Positions 41,702 to 51,290 of a DNA stretch of 62,108 nt are shown here, one piece after another. The stretch is from Nocardia aobensis NBRC 100429 (GTDB taxonomy: Bacteria; Actinomycetota; Actinomycetes; Mycobacteriales; Mycobacteriaceae): positions 1 through 62,108 of the forward strand of contig NZ_BAFQ01000292.1 of assembly GCF_000308375.1 (NCBI RefSeq), in the 5' to 3' direction. The notes under the pieces are model-generated. The model was given only the letters and a program-made list of their open reading frames with translations, was not told the DNA's origin and did no database searches. The position numbers and the translations under genes are program-made. Each line of letters opens with the position of its first letter. Position 1 is the stretch's first letter.

Positions 41702-41844
41702 ACAGCACCTCCTCCGCTGCTCGAATCGATAGACACCGGCCGGCAGGAATCCTCACGTTGGATTATGCGTGATCGGCGTCTCACGAGTCGCGGACCGCGG
41801 ATTCCGTGTCCGGATCGACAGCTGAGCGGACTCGGGCGCGGAGG

Positions 41845-42669
41845 TTATTCGTTGACCAGTCGTAAGGCGGGGGTGCGCACGGCGCGCCGGTCGACCAGCC
41901 ACACCTGCACACTCTGATCGATTGCCGGACTGAGTGTTTGGATCTCGACCTCTACCTCGCCGCGTTGCGGATGGTCGATGTGCAGCGCACCGGACCGGAA
42001 TTCGGTGACCCGGTGTTCCCGCCAGCGGCAGGAGAATTCCGGAAATCGGTGCAATCCCTGGATCAGCGCGTCGAGCCCGGGATCGTCGGGCCAGTGCGTG
42101 CGCGCCGAACGCAGCGTCGACACCATCATCTCCGCGGCGACCGGCCAGTCCCGCCACCGCTGCGGCGCCTGCGGATGCGCGAAGAAGTAGGTGGCCAGAT
42201 TGTGTTCGGCGACCTCGTCGAGCAGTCCCAGCGGTTCGGCGAAATCGCGCCACGCCGGATTCCAGGCGAGGATGTCGAGCCACCGGCCCACCACGAAGGC
42301 CGGGGTGGGATGCATCGCATCGAGGACGGCCTGCACGGTATCGGTGACCTGTTCCCGCGCCTGACCCGAGGACGGGCACTCACGCGCGTGTTCCATACCG
42401 ACCGCGAGATTGCCGAAATGGTGGCGTTCGACCTCGTTGAGCCGCAGCGCCTCGGCCAGCGCACCCAGCACCGCCATCGAGGGGTTGGTATCGCGGCCCT
42501 GTTCGAGGCGGGCGAGATAATCGACACTCACCCCGGCCAGCGCCGCGACCTCTTCGCGACGCAGTCCGGGGGTGCGTCGCCGGCGGCCGACCGGCAACCC
42601 GACATCCTCGGGTTGCAGCTGCGCCCGCCGCGCGATGAGAAACTCGCCGAATTCCGATCGTGCCACCAC
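41845..42669 (-). CDS. XRE-type regulator with MmyB ligand-binding domain
   Basis: A 274-residue regulator: N-terminal HTH (GLRREEVAALAGVSVDYLAR, LEQGRDTNPSMAVL, about residues 35-70) and a C-terminal PAS-like MmyB domain (PAFVVGRWLDILAWNPAWRD, YFFAHPQAPQRW). These often bind fatty acids or control a neighbouring dehydrogenase. Divergent from the yceI-like gene, which may be its target. Confidence 0.93.
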   Translation of the reverse strand: MVARSEFGEFLIARRAQLQPEDVGLPVGRRRRTPGLRREEVAALAGVSVDYLARLEQGRDTNPSMAVLGALAEALRLNEVERHHFGNLAVGMEHARECPSSGQAREQVTDTVQAVLDAMHPTPAFVVGRWLDILAWNPAWRDFAEPLGLLDEVAEHNLATYFFAHPQAPQRWRDWPVAAEMMVSTLRSARTHWPDDPGLDALIQGLHRFPEFSCRWREHRVTEFRSGALHIDHPQRGEVEVEIQTLSPAIDQSVQVWLVDRRAVRTPALRLVNE

Positions 42670-42768
42670 ACCATCCTGTATCTGTCCGGGCCCCCTTATC
42701 CACGCCCTGGCAGTCCCAGGATAACCGCGGTGTGGCTAACCGGACCACGGTCCGCAAATCTGGTGGAC

Positions 42769-43308
42769 ATGACCACTTCCGAGCAGACCACTCTCGCTAC
42801 CGGCTCCTGGGCCCTGGACCCCGCCCACTCCTCGGTGAACTTCACCGTCCGCCACCTGGGCATCTCCAAGGTCCGCGGCCGCTTCAACAACTTCGAGACC
42901 AGCTTCGTCGTGGACGCCTCGGGTGCGGCCACCATCGAGGCCACCATCTACCTCGACTCGTTCGACACCGGCAACTCCCAGCGTGACGAGCACGTTCGCA
43001 GCGCCGAACTGCTCAACGTCACCGATCGCCCCACCCTGCATTTCAAGGCCGTCGAGCCGGTGCGGGTGGCCGAGGAGTTCGAGGTCACCGGTGAGGTGAC
43101 CCTCGGCGGCGTGACCAAGCCCGTCACCCTCGACGTCGAATGGGGCGGCGTACAGCCGTTCGCGGACGGCAGCCGCCACGCCGGATTCACCGCCACCGGC
43201 GCCATCAAGCGCAGCGAATTCGACGTCGCGCCCGGCCTGCCCACCGCCATGCTCAGCGACAAGGTCGCCATCGAACTCGACATCCAGCTGGTCGAGCCGC
43301 AGGCCTAG
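42769..43308 (+). CDS. YceI-family lipid/isoprenoid-binding protein
   Basis: A 179-residue lipocalin-like protein: WALDPAHSSVNFTVRHLGIS, KVRGRFNNFETSF, DSFDTGNSQRDEHVRSAELL, TGEVTLGGVTKPVTLDVEW. It lacks a signal peptide, so it is a cytoplasmic member. ATG 42769, about 100 bases from the divergent MmyB-type gene. Confidence 0.93.
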   Translation: MTTSEQTTLATGSWALDPAHSSVNFTVRHLGISKVRGRFNNFETSFVVDASGAATIEATIYLDSFDTGNSQRDEHVRSAELLNVTDRPTLHFKAVEPVRVAEEFEVTGEVTLGGVTKPVTLDVEWGGVQPFADGSRHAGFTATGAIKRSEFDVAPGLPTAMLSDKVAIELDIQLVEPQA

Positions 43309-43424
43309 TCCACACCGATCACGGTCACACCGCTACGGCCGCGTCGCCGGGCGGAACAGCATCTGCCGGTCCGGTTCTCCGGGCCGGCAGTCGCGTATCC
43401 GAGGCCGTTCAGCGTCGGACAGCA

Positions 43425-44306
43425 TCACGGCAGCAGACCGCAGCGGCGCGCCCGGACCACCGCCTCGTGCCGGGTGTGGGCGCCGAGTTTCGTCATGGCA
43501 CTGCGCAGATAACTTTTCACCGTTTCCGGGCGCAGCGAAAGCCGCTGCGCCGCTTCGCTGTTCGTACAACCGAGGGCGACGTACGACAGCACGTCGAGTT
43601 CGCGCGGGGACAGTCCGGGCGCGGCGTCGGCCGCCACGGGCTCATCGGACCCGCCCATCAGGCGCACCAGGGTGTCCGATACCGCGCGCAGCCGTTTGCG
43701 AGCCTCGGCGTCGGTGAGCGTCTGCGCGATCCCGCGCACCTCGGCGTGCAGATCCCGAAGTTGTTCCGCGACAACGGCATCCGGTGGCGGGGCGGTGGTG
43801 ACTTCCGCAGTCCCGCGCGCCGCCGCCTGCAGGCGCAGCCGCCGGTCCACCTCGTCGCGCACCGCCAGTTCCACCGCCAGCCGCCGGCTCGACCGCAGCA
43901 CCAGCTCGGCGATCCGATCGCCGATCGGCCCCGGTTCGCGACTGGCGACGTAGAGCACGGCCCGGGAACTCCCATCCACCACGACCGGTACCCCGACCAC
44001 CGCGCGCAACCCCTCCATCGAGACCGGCGCGTCGTAGTGATGGGTGATGGTCGCCGCTGCCCGATAGTCCGCGACCGAGGTCGGACGCCGGCTCGCGACG
44101 GCCGCGCCACCCACCCCCGAGGTCGGCGAGACCACCAGTCCGCGCATCGCGGCGGTCCGGGTGCCGAAGAACTCGCTCAGGATCAGCGCCCCGTCGCAAA
44201 CCTCTCCTCCGAACACCACCGGCATCCCGGACAGTGCCGAGACCTGCCGCAACTCGGCCCGCAACGCATCGGCGTCGCGCGGGCGGAGCAGATCGGCGGA
44301 GGCCAT
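43425..44306 (-). CDS. GAF-LuxR transcriptional regulator
   Basis: A 293-residue regulator: N-terminal GAF-like sensor (about residues 20-165) and C-terminal LuxR HTH (GLSPRELDVLSYVALGCTNS, EAAQRLSLRPETVKSYLRSA). The layout resembles GAF/LuxR regulators of acyl-CoA metabolism. Divergent from two acyl-CoA ligase genes, 70 bases away, and so a likely regulator of them. Confidence 0.88.
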   Translation of the reverse strand: MASADLLRPRDADALRAELRQVSALSGMPVVFGGEVCDGALILSEFFGTRTAAMRGLVVSPTSGVGGAAVASRRPTSVADYRAAATITHHYDAPVSMEGLRAVVGVPVVVDGSSRAVLYVASREPGPIGDRIAELVLRSSRRLAVELAVRDEVDRRLRLQAAARGTAEVTTAPPPDAVVAEQLRDLHAEVRGIAQTLTDAEARKRLRAVSDTLVRLMGGSDEPVAADAAPGLSPRELDVLSYVALGCTNSEAAQRLSLRPETVKSYLRSAMTKLGAHTRHEAVVRARRCGLLP

Positions 44307-44376
44307 CGGCGCTACCCCTTTCCGGGGGTGGTGGAGAGCAAAGTGTGACGTGAATCCTATATCCGTGAGCGCGAGT

Positions 44377-46038
44377 ATGGGCCGGGTCCGGCCGGTCAGT
44401 TATACGCACGGGGTATGGGATGTGCCGCTGCTGGGCGAGACGATCGGGGCGAATCTCGATCGCACGGTGGCCGCCCACGGTGATCGAGACGCACTCGTGG
44501 ACCGGGTGACCGGAGTGCGCTGGACCTACCGCGAATTCGCCGCCGAGGTCGACGCCGTGGCACTCGGCCTACTGGAATCCGGAATCGGCAAGGGTGACCG
44601 GGTCGGCATCTGGTCTCCCAACCGTGCCGAATGGACGCTGGTGCAGTTCGCCACCGCGAAGATCGGCGCGATCCTGGTCAACATCAATCCGGCCTACCGC
44701 AGCGAGGAAGTGCGCTACGTGATCACCCAGGCCGGGATCCGGATGCTGATCTCGGCGCGGGCGCACAAGAGCTCGAACTACGCGGAGATCATCGGCCGGG
44801 TACGGCCCGAATGCCCGGAGCTGGAGCGGGTGGTTCTGTTCGACAGCGCCGAGTGGGAGGCGTTGGTCGCCGCCGGTCGCGCCGCCGATCCCGCGCGCCT
44901 GGCCAAGGCCGGAGCGGCACTCGCCGCCGACGACCCGATCAACATTCAATACACGTCGGGCACCACGGGTTTCCCCAAGGGCGCGACGCTGTCGCACCAC
45001 AACATCCTCAACAACGGCTATTTCGTCGGTGAATTGTGTGGCTACGCCGAGGCCGACCGGATCTGCATTCCGGTGCCGTTCTACCACTGCTTCGGCATGG
45101 TGATGGGCAATCTGGCGGCGACGAGTCACGGTGCGGCCATGGTGATTCCGGCGGCCTCCTTCGAACCGGGGGCCACCCTGGCCGCCGTCGCCGAGGAACG
45201 CTGTACCTCGCTGTACGGGGTGCCGACCATGTTCATCGCCGAACTGGCCGATCCGGACTTCGAATCCTTCGACCTGAGTTCGCTACGCACCGGCATCATG
45301 GCCGGCTCACCGTGCCCGGTGGAGGTGATGAAGCAGGTGATCGAGCGGATGGGCATGGCGGAGGTGTCCATCTGCTACGGCATGACCGAAACCTCGCCGG
45401 TCTCGACTCAGACCCGGCGCGACGACACCATCACCCAGCGCACCGCCACGGTCGGCCGGGTGGGCCCGCACCTCGAGATCAAGATCGTCGATCCCGACAC
45501 CGGGCTGACGGTCCCGCGCGGGGAACCGGGTGAGCTGTGCACGCGCGGCTATTCGGTGATGCTCGGCTACTGGAACGATCCGGACAAGACCGCCGAGGCG
45601 ATCGACGCCGCCCGCTGGATGCACACCGGCGATCTGGCCACCATGGACGACGACGGCTACGTCGCGATCACGGGCCGGATCAAGGACATGGTGATCCGCG
45701 GCGGCGAGAACATCTATCCGCGCGAGATCGAGGAATTCCTCTACACCCACCCCGACATCCTCGACGCGCAGGTCGTCGGAATCCCGGATCCGAAATACGG
45801 TGAGGAATTGGTGGCCTGGATCCGGATGCGCGAGGGCGCGGCCCGGCTGGACGCGCAGACGCTGGCGCAGTTCTGCGGCGGACGCCTGGCCTATTACAAG
45901 ATTCCGCGCTATGTCCACGTCGTCGACGAATTCCCGATGACGGTCACCGGCAAGGTGCGCAAGGTCGATATCCGCGCGACCTCGGTCCGCCTGTTCGGCG
46001 AGCCGGAGCAGGATCAGCAACAGACAGGAGTGCAGTGA
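44377..46038 (+). CDS. Fatty-acyl-CoA ligase (AMP-binding enzyme)
   Basis: About 553 residues. Adenylate-forming motifs: INIQYTSGTTGFPKGATLSH (P-loop-like A3), CYGMTETSPVS (A5), MHTGDLATMDDDGYVAITGR (A7/A8), RGGENIYPREIEEFLY and the catalytic Lys in TVTGKVRKVDIR. Activates a medium/long-chain or aromatic acid for beta-oxidation. Start uncertain: GTG 44350, GTG 44365 or ATG 44377; the conserved part begins at VSYTHGVWDVPLLGETIG. Confidence 0.93.
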   Translation: MGRVRPVSYTHGVWDVPLLGETIGANLDRTVAAHGDRDALVDRVTGVRWTYREFAAEVDAVALGLLESGIGKGDRVGIWSPNRAEWTLVQFATAKIGAILVNINPAYRSEEVRYVITQAGIRMLISARAHKSSNYAEIIGRVRPECPELERVVLFDSAEWEALVAAGRAADPARLAKAGAALAADDPINIQYTSGTTGFPKGATLSHHNILNNGYFVGELCGYAEADRICIPVPFYHCFGMVMGNLAATSHGAAMVIPAASFEPGATLAAVAEERCTSLYGVPTMFIAELADPDFESFDLSSLRTGIMAGSPCPVEVMKQVIERMGMAEVSICYGMTETSPVSTQTRRDDTITQRTATVGRVGPHLEIKIVDPDTGLTVPRGEPGELCTRGYSVMLGYWNDPDKTAEAIDAARWMHTGDLATMDDDGYVAITGRIKDMVIRGGENIYPREIEEFLYTHPDILDAQVVGIPDPKYGEELVAWIRMREGAARLDAQTLAQFCGGRLAYYKIPRYVHVVDEFPMTVTGKVRKVDIRATSVRLFGEPEQDQQQTGVQ

Positions 46039-47741
46039 TGACGTCCAACACCGAGGTGTATCGCCAGGCGCGCGACCGGCTGGTCGACTTGGCGACCGAC
46101 TACGACACCGCGGTGCGGACGTTTCACTGGCCCCGGCTGACGGGCGCGTTCAATTGGGCCGTGGACTGGTTCGACGTGATCGCACGCGGCAACGACCGCA
46201 CCGCGCTGTGGATCGTCGAGGAGGACGGCAGTGAACTGCGGGTGAGTTTCGACGAGATGGCGCGGCGCTCGGATCGGGTAGCGACCTGGCTCGCCGGACT
46301 CGGTGTGCGCCACGGTGATCGGGTCATCCTGATGCTGGGCAACCAGGTCGAGCTGTGGGAGTCGATGCTCGCCGTCGCCAAACTCGGCGCGGTGGTCATG
46401 CCCACCACGGGCGCGCTCGGGCCGGCCGATCTGATCGACCGGATCACCCGGGGCGAGGTGCGTTTCGTCCTCACCAACGCTCGCGACACCGCGAAATTCG
46501 ACGAGGTCCCCGGCGACTACCGGCGCATCGCGGTCGGCGGTCCGGTCGAGGGCTGGCACGACTACGCGGAGGCCGCCGCGGTGGAGTCCGCGGGCCCCTT
46601 CCCGACCGTGACGCAGGTGGGCGACGAACTGCTCGTCTATTTCACCTCCGGCACGACGAGTAAGCCGAAGATGGTGCAGCACAACCAGATCAGCTATCCG
46701 GTCGGACATCTGAGCACCATGTACTGGATCGGCGTCCGTCCCGGTGACGTGCATCTCGCGATCAGCGCGCCGGGCTGGGCGAAGCACGCGTGGAGCTGCT
46801 TCTTCGCGCCCTGGATCGCCGAAGCGACGATCTTCGTCTACAACTACGGCCGGTTCGACGCCGAGGCGCTGCTCGGTCAGCTGCGGCGTGCGGAGGTCAA
46901 CACCTTCTGCGCGCCGCCGACGGTGTGGCGCATGCTGATTCAGGCCGACCTCGGCGAGCGTCCGTCCGGACTGCGCGAAATCCTCGGCGCCGGCGAACCG
47001 CTCAACCCCGATGTGATCGCCCAGGTGGAAAACGCCTGGGGACTGACCATCCGGGACGGATTCGGGCAGACCGAGACCACCCTGCAGATCGCCAATACCC
47101 CCGGACAACCGGTCAAGGCCGGCTCGATGGGCCGCCCCATGCCGGGTGTGCCGGTGGTGCTGGTCGATCCGGTCACCGGCAGGCCCGCCGACGAGGGCGA
47201 GATCTGCCTGGATCTGAGCGCCCATCCGGTCAATCTGATGAACGGCTACCTCCAGGACCCGGAACGGAACGCGGCGGTGATGGAGGGCGGCTACTACCAC
47301 ACCGGCGATGTGGCGGCCCGCGACGAGGACGGCTACATCACCTATATCGGCCGCACCGACGACGTGTTCAAATCCTCCGATTACAAGGTGTCGCCGTTCG
47401 AACTCGAAAGTGTGCTGATCGAACATCCGGCGGTGGTGGAGGCCGCGGTGGTGCCGCAACCCGACGACACCCGCCTGGCCGTCCCCAAGGCGTATGTCAC
47501 GCTGGCCGCCGGCTGGGAGCCGGACCGCGAAACCGCAAGGGCCATCCTGGAATACGCGCGCGATCACCTCGCACCGTATCTGCGGGTGCGGCGGATCGAA
47601 TTCACCGAACTGCCCAAGACGATCTCGGGCAAGATCCGCCGCGTCGAGCTGCGGCAGCGCGAGGAGGCCGCCCATGCCGCCGGCACTGGGATCGCGGCGG
47701 AATTCCGCTACGAGGATGTCCTTGCACAACCGACCGTTTAG
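46038..47741 (+). CDS. Acyl-CoA ligase of the medium-chain/aromatic type
   Basis: A 567-residue AMP-binding enzyme: LLVYFTSGTTSKPKMVQHNQ, RDGFGQTETTLQI, YYHTGDVAARDEDGYITYIG, FKSSDYKVSPFELESVLIEH and the catalytic Lys in TISGKIRRVELR. The sequence resembles the acetyl/medium-chain (MACS) and benzoate-CoA ligase branch. Its ATG overlaps the stop of the preceding ligase (TGATG) with AGGAG at good spacing, so the pair is co-translated and may act on related substrates. Confidence 0.93.
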   Translation: MTSNTEVYRQARDRLVDLATDYDTAVRTFHWPRLTGAFNWAVDWFDVIARGNDRTALWIVEEDGSELRVSFDEMARRSDRVATWLAGLGVRHGDRVILMLGNQVELWESMLAVAKLGAVVMPTTGALGPADLIDRITRGEVRFVLTNARDTAKFDEVPGDYRRIAVGGPVEGWHDYAEAAAVESAGPFPTVTQVGDELLVYFTSGTTSKPKMVQHNQISYPVGHLSTMYWIGVRPGDVHLAISAPGWAKHAWSCFFAPWIAEATIFVYNYGRFDAEALLGQLRRAEVNTFCAPPTVWRMLIQADLGERPSGLREILGAGEPLNPDVIAQVENAWGLTIRDGFGQTETTLQIANTPGQPVKAGSMGRPMPGVPVVLVDPVTGRPADEGEICLDLSAHPVNLMNGYLQDPERNAAVMEGGYYHTGDVAARDEDGYITYIGRTDDVFKSSDYKVSPFELESVLIEHPAVVEAAVVPQPDDTRLAVPKAYVTLAAGWEPDRETARAILEYARDHLAPYLRVRRIEFTELPKTISGKIRRVELRQREEAAHAAGTGIAAEFRYEDVLAQPTV

Positions 47742-48003
47742 CGGTTCGCCACAGCTTTGCCGATGAGTTGCTCGCCGCCGGAGGCTTGCCGGCGGCGCTA
47801 CACTTTCGGTGAATAGTTTGGTCGAAACCGCCTGCGGGTACAGAATTCTCACGCAGATTCCTCGCGGCCGTCGAAATGTGAAAATGGCACATTTGCCCGG
47901 ATGTGGCGCGTTCGGCGCTGGCCCGATTCCGACAGCGTGACAAGACTGACGAAGTACGCGCAGCGCGTTCCGGATGTGTAGCTACGACCGATGGGAGAGC
48001 ACC

Positions 48004-48195
48004 GTGTTGTACACCTTCGAAACCGCCACCCAGTACGTGATCGCCGAACTGGAGGCCAAGGGCACGGCGACCCGCGAAGACTTCGATGTACCGGCCATCG
48101 TCGCCACCTCCCACGCCATCGCCGAGAGCTGGGATTTCCAGGCACTGGACCGGCATACGTTCTGGAGTATCGCGGCGAGCAATCTGCGGGCATAG
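48004..48195 (+). CDS. Small hypothetical protein
   Basis: A 63-residue soluble, mainly helical protein (LYTFETATQYVIAELEAKGT, IVATSHAIAESWDFQALDRH). GTG 48004 with GGGAGAG upstream. Family not recognised; the sequence has good coding character and a clear start. It stands alone between the ligase operon and an AraC regulator. Confidence 0.65.
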   Translation: MLYTFETATQYVIAELEAKGTATREDFDVPAIVATSHAIAESWDFQALDRHTFWSIAASNLRA

Positions 48196-48320
48196 CGCAG
48201 CCCGCGGTGCCGCTCGATCACCCACTTCGGCGTCGGTGCTACACCCGCACGCCGAGGCCGGTGATCGAACGAAGCGCTCCGCGGCTACGCAGCCCCGCGA
48301 TCAGGGGCGCGTCCGGTGAA

Positions 48321-49328
48321 CTAGGCCTGACAGTCGGCCGATCCCGCAGTGCGCGTGTGCGCCACCATCGACCAGCGCCGCGCCGCACGCCGCATCGAGC
48401 CGGCGTCCGCATAGCCGAGCAACGCCGCCTGCCGCTCCCGGCTCAGCGGTCCCGCGGCCTGGGCCCGGGCCAAGCGGGCCCGATCCAATTCGCGCCGCCA
48501 TGTGGTCCCCGCCTCGGACAGCCGCCGCTGCAGAGTGCGCGGACTGATGGCGAGCCGCCGCGCCACCTGCTCGAGCGAGACCTCGCCCTCCGCGAAGGCG
48601 TCGGCCAAGGCCCGCGAAACCCGCTCCGGCCAAGCGGAGGCCAGCGGCGGTGGCGGCGGCAGCGCGGCGGCCAGCGGTTGCAGCACATCCGCGAGCACCG
48701 GATCGGCGGTGGTCAGCGGCAGATCCATATCGGCCGACCGAAAGGTCATCGAATCCACCGGGGCACCGAATTCCACGTCGGCCGAACCGAATACCTCGGC
48801 GAACGCCTCCAGACGACGCGGTGCCGGCTGTCGCAGGGATACCCGGGCCGGGTCCAGCGGTGCCGCCACAACGCGACGGGCACGGGTCAGCACGGCGACC
48901 AGTCCCCACAGTTGCACCAGTTCGCGGCCGCGACCCTCACCCTCGATCATGTCCAGGTAGAGGGTGGTTTCGGCCTCGTTCTCCGCCACCAGATCGAAAC
49001 GGTGATTGGTGGTCACGGCCGTGACATACGGGCCGCAGGTCGCCAGGCCGGCGCCCACGGTCGGCGCGCTCGCGAACAGATAGTCGTAGAGCCGCGTGGC
49101 GGCCAGCTGATATCTGCTGGCCACGTGCAGCGCCACGTCGGGGTCGTCGAGCCAATTCTCCCCGATCTCCCATAACCGGGAAAAGACCCGCGCGGGCACA
49201 TGAACGCCTTCGCCGGCCAGTGTCCATTCCGGTAGTTCGCATTCGCGCAGCAGTCGGTCACGATCGATCCCGGCGTCGGTCATCTGCGAGATCACGAAAC
49301 GATGCAGCAATGTCTGGTCGGTACCCAT
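48321..49328 (-). CDS. AraC-family regulator with N-terminal arabinose-binding-type domain
   Basis: A 335-residue regulator of the OruR/ArgR-like AraC group: the N-terminal domain (VARVFSRLWEIGENW region, NHRFDLVAENEAETTLYLDM) and C-terminal double HTH (VSLEQVARRLAISPRTLQRR, LSEAGTTWRREL, RQAALLGYADAGSMRRAARR). ATG 49328 with GAGGGA directly upstream. No obvious target operon other than the divergent VOC gene. Confidence 0.88.
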   Translation of the reverse strand: MGTDQTLLHRFVISQMTDAGIDRDRLLRECELPEWTLAGEGVHVPARVFSRLWEIGENWLDDPDVALHVASRYQLAATRLYDYLFASAPTVGAGLATCGPYVTAVTTNHRFDLVAENEAETTLYLDMIEGEGRGRELVQLWGLVAVLTRARRVVAAPLDPARVSLRQPAPRRLEAFAEVFGSADVEFGAPVDSMTFRSADMDLPLTTADPVLADVLQPLAAALPPPPPLASAWPERVSRALADAFAEGEVSLEQVARRLAISPRTLQRRLSEAGTTWRRELDRARLARAQAAGPLSRERQAALLGYADAGSMRRAARRWSMVAHTRTAGSADCQA

Positions 49329-49368
49329 TTCCCTCCTGCCCTCATTCGCGTCCCCGAACACGTTGGAG

Positions 49369-49397
49369 GAAACGCTAATCACTCGGACCAGCGTTTC
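49369..49397. promoter_or_regulatory. Inverted repeat upstream of the AraC gene
   Basis: GAAACGCT and AGCGTTTC are perfect inverse complements across 13 bases, in the gap between the AraC-type gene and the divergent VOC gene; candidate operator. Confidence 0.45.
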
Positions 49398-49548
49398 GAC
49401 CTAAATTCACTCCGATTGTGGTGGTCAGCACGTTGCGGTTATAGATTGATCCTGGTCACCAGGCTTTCGATCCCGAATTGTGACAAAACCAGCCACGCCG
49501 TCCGATTCGTTCAAGACGGCACCCCCGGCGGCGCTCTACGGTGACGCC

Positions 49549-49941
49549 ATGGCACCTCAACTCAACGCAATCGGCGTGGTCGTCTCCGATCTGACGGCCG
49601 CGCTCGGCTTCTACCGGCGGCTCGGTCTCGAATTCGGCGAGGTCGTCGGGGGTGGGCACGTGGAAGCGCCGCTGCCGGGCGGATTCCGGCTGATGCTCGA
49701 TTCCGAGGAGAACATCGCCCAGGACGTCGGCGGCGATCGGCGCTGGAACGCGGCGGCGGGCCGGATCGGATTGGCCGTCGAATGCGGTTCGGCGGCCGAG
49801 GTCGACGCGGTATTCGATGATCTGGTCGCGGCCGGATACCACGGGGAGACGAAGCCCTTCGACGCTGTGTGGGGCCAGCGCTACGCCACCGTGCACGACC
49901 CCGACGGCAACGGCGTCGATCTCTACGCGCCGCTGGGCTGA
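49549..49941 (+). CDS. VOC-superfamily (glyoxalase/dioxygenase-like) protein
   Basis: A 130-residue protein with the paired beta-alpha-beta modules of the VOC fold: IGVVVSDLTAALGFYRRLGL and ATVHDPDGNGVDLYAPLG at the end. Metal ligands are not complete, so it may bind rather than turn over its ligand. Start at ATG 49549; the open frame extends 23 codons upstream. Overlaps the convergent AraC gene by 19 bases at the 3' ends. Confidence 0.85.
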   Translation: MAPQLNAIGVVVSDLTAALGFYRRLGLEFGEVVGGGHVEAPLPGGFRLMLDSEENIAQDVGGDRRWNAAAGRIGLAVECGSAAEVDAVFDDLVAAGYHGETKPFDAVWGQRYATVHDPDGNGVDLYAPLG

Positions 49942-50723
49942 GCGTCCCCGGGGCGCGCGGCGGCTCCTCGGATACGACCGGGAGATCGCCCGGTCAACGC
50001 CCGGACCTCGCGGGTCATATGGGCCTGATCCGCATATCCGGCCAGCGCCGCGGTCTCGGCGAAACCCACGCCCGTGCGAGTCAGATCCAGTGCCCTGCGC
50101 ATCCGGAGCACGCGGGCCAGCATCTTCGGCCCGTATCCGAAGGCCGAAACCGAGAGCCTATGCAGCCGCCGCGCACCCAGCCCCAGTGCGTCGGCGGTGG
50201 CCGCGACCGTCTCCCCCGCATCCAGGCGGCGCACGATCTGCGCCACCACCGGGTCGGGCGGGGTGGTCGCCGCCGCGCAGCGACGAGCCACCTCCTCGAG
50301 TCCGCGCAGCGGATCCGGCGCCGCCGCGACCACGTCGGTCATGACGCGGGCCCGCCGCGCCGACCACAGCTCGTCCAGCTGGGCGCGCCGATCCAGCAGT
50401 TCCGGCGCACGCACGCCGAGCAGTCCCGGCGCGGTGCCCGGCGCGAAACGAATCCCGTACACGGTCTGTGCGGCAGCCCCGCTGTGGTAGGCCCGGGTAT
50501 CCGGCCCGGCCACCACCAGCCGGCCACCGAGCCACAGCAGATCCATACAGCCGTCCGGCAACACCGTGGCCGACTCCCCCGTCACCTCCCGCTGCCACAC
50601 CATCGCGCCCGCGGACGCCCGCGAGCGGCGTTCGCGATAGAGCTCCGGCGAATTCTCGGCCACGCCGGAAAGGTTATCGTCCGGGACCGACGGATTCGGA
50701 TCCGAACACGTGATCGAGCCCAC
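49923..50723 (-). CDS. AraC-family regulator (DUF6597-like sensor)
   Basis: A 266-residue regulator: the N-terminal sensor part has the phrase VLPDGCMDLLWLGGRLVVAG typical of this group, and the C-terminal HTH reads ETVAATADALGLGARRLHRL and AALAGYADQAHMTREVRALT. Target unknown; the convergent VOC gene is a common neighbour of such regulators. Confidence 0.87.
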   Translation of the reverse strand: MGSITCSDPNPSVPDDNLSGVAENSPELYRERRSRASAGAMVWQREVTGESATVLPDGCMDLLWLGGRLVVAGPDTRAYHSGAAAQTVYGIRFAPGTAPGLLGVRAPELLDRRAQLDELWSARRARVMTDVVAAAPDPLRGLEEVARRCAAATTPPDPVVAQIVRRLDAGETVAATADALGLGARRLHRLSVSAFGYGPKMLARVLRMRRALDLTRTGVGFAETAALAGYADQAHMTREVRALTGRSPGRIRGAAARPGDAQPSGA

Positions 50724-50808
50724 AACGAGTTGCTGCTGGTTCGCTGCTCGCCGTTAGACTGCCGGTCCGAGACAGCGTTGATGTGTTCGGATCGATCGTG
50801 AGGCTGAC

Positions 50809-51270
50809 ATGCTCAAAGGGTTCAAAGACTTCCTGATGCGCGGCAACGTCATCGAATTGGCGACCGCGGTGGTGATGGGCACGGCCTTCACCGCGATCGT
50901 CACCTCGGTGACGAAGGGAATCGTCGAGCCGCTGCTGGCGGTCGTGGGCACCAACGGGCAGCTCGGATTGGGCGTGCAACTGGTCGCCGGAAAACCGGCC
51001 ACGTTCATCGCCCTCGGACCGATCATCAGTGCGGCCGTCAATTTCCTCATGGTGGCGACGGTGCTGTATTTCGTGCTCATTCTTCCGATGAACACCTTGC
51101 AGAAACGGTTCAGCCGCAAGAAGAAGGCCGTGCCGACCCAAACGGAATTGTTGATCGAAATCCGCGATCTGCTCGCCGGCCGGAACGAAACCGCCACCAC
51201 CGACGCTGTCGTCGACACCGATGCGACAGAAGCGCAGCGCCGGGTGGCCGAGATGGTTCACGAGCGCTGA
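50809..51270 (+). CDS. mscL: Large-conductance mechanosensitive channel MscL
   Basis: A 153-residue channel subunit that opens under membrane tension to protect against hypo-osmotic shock. MLKGFKDFLMRGNVIELATA is the conserved N-terminal amphipathic helix and start of TM1; TM2 is ISAAVNFLMVATVLYFVLIL. The C-terminal helix has the usual charged bundle followed by an acidic extension. ATG 50809. Confidence 0.97.
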   Translation: MLKGFKDFLMRGNVIELATAVVMGTAFTAIVTSVTKGIVEPLLAVVGTNGQLGLGVQLVAGKPATFIALGPIISAAVNFLMVATVLYFVLILPMNTLQKRFSRKKKAVPTQTELLIEIRDLLAGRNETATTDAVVDTDATEAQRRVAEMVHER

Positions 51271-51290
51271 GCCGAATATCGGTGTCGTCG

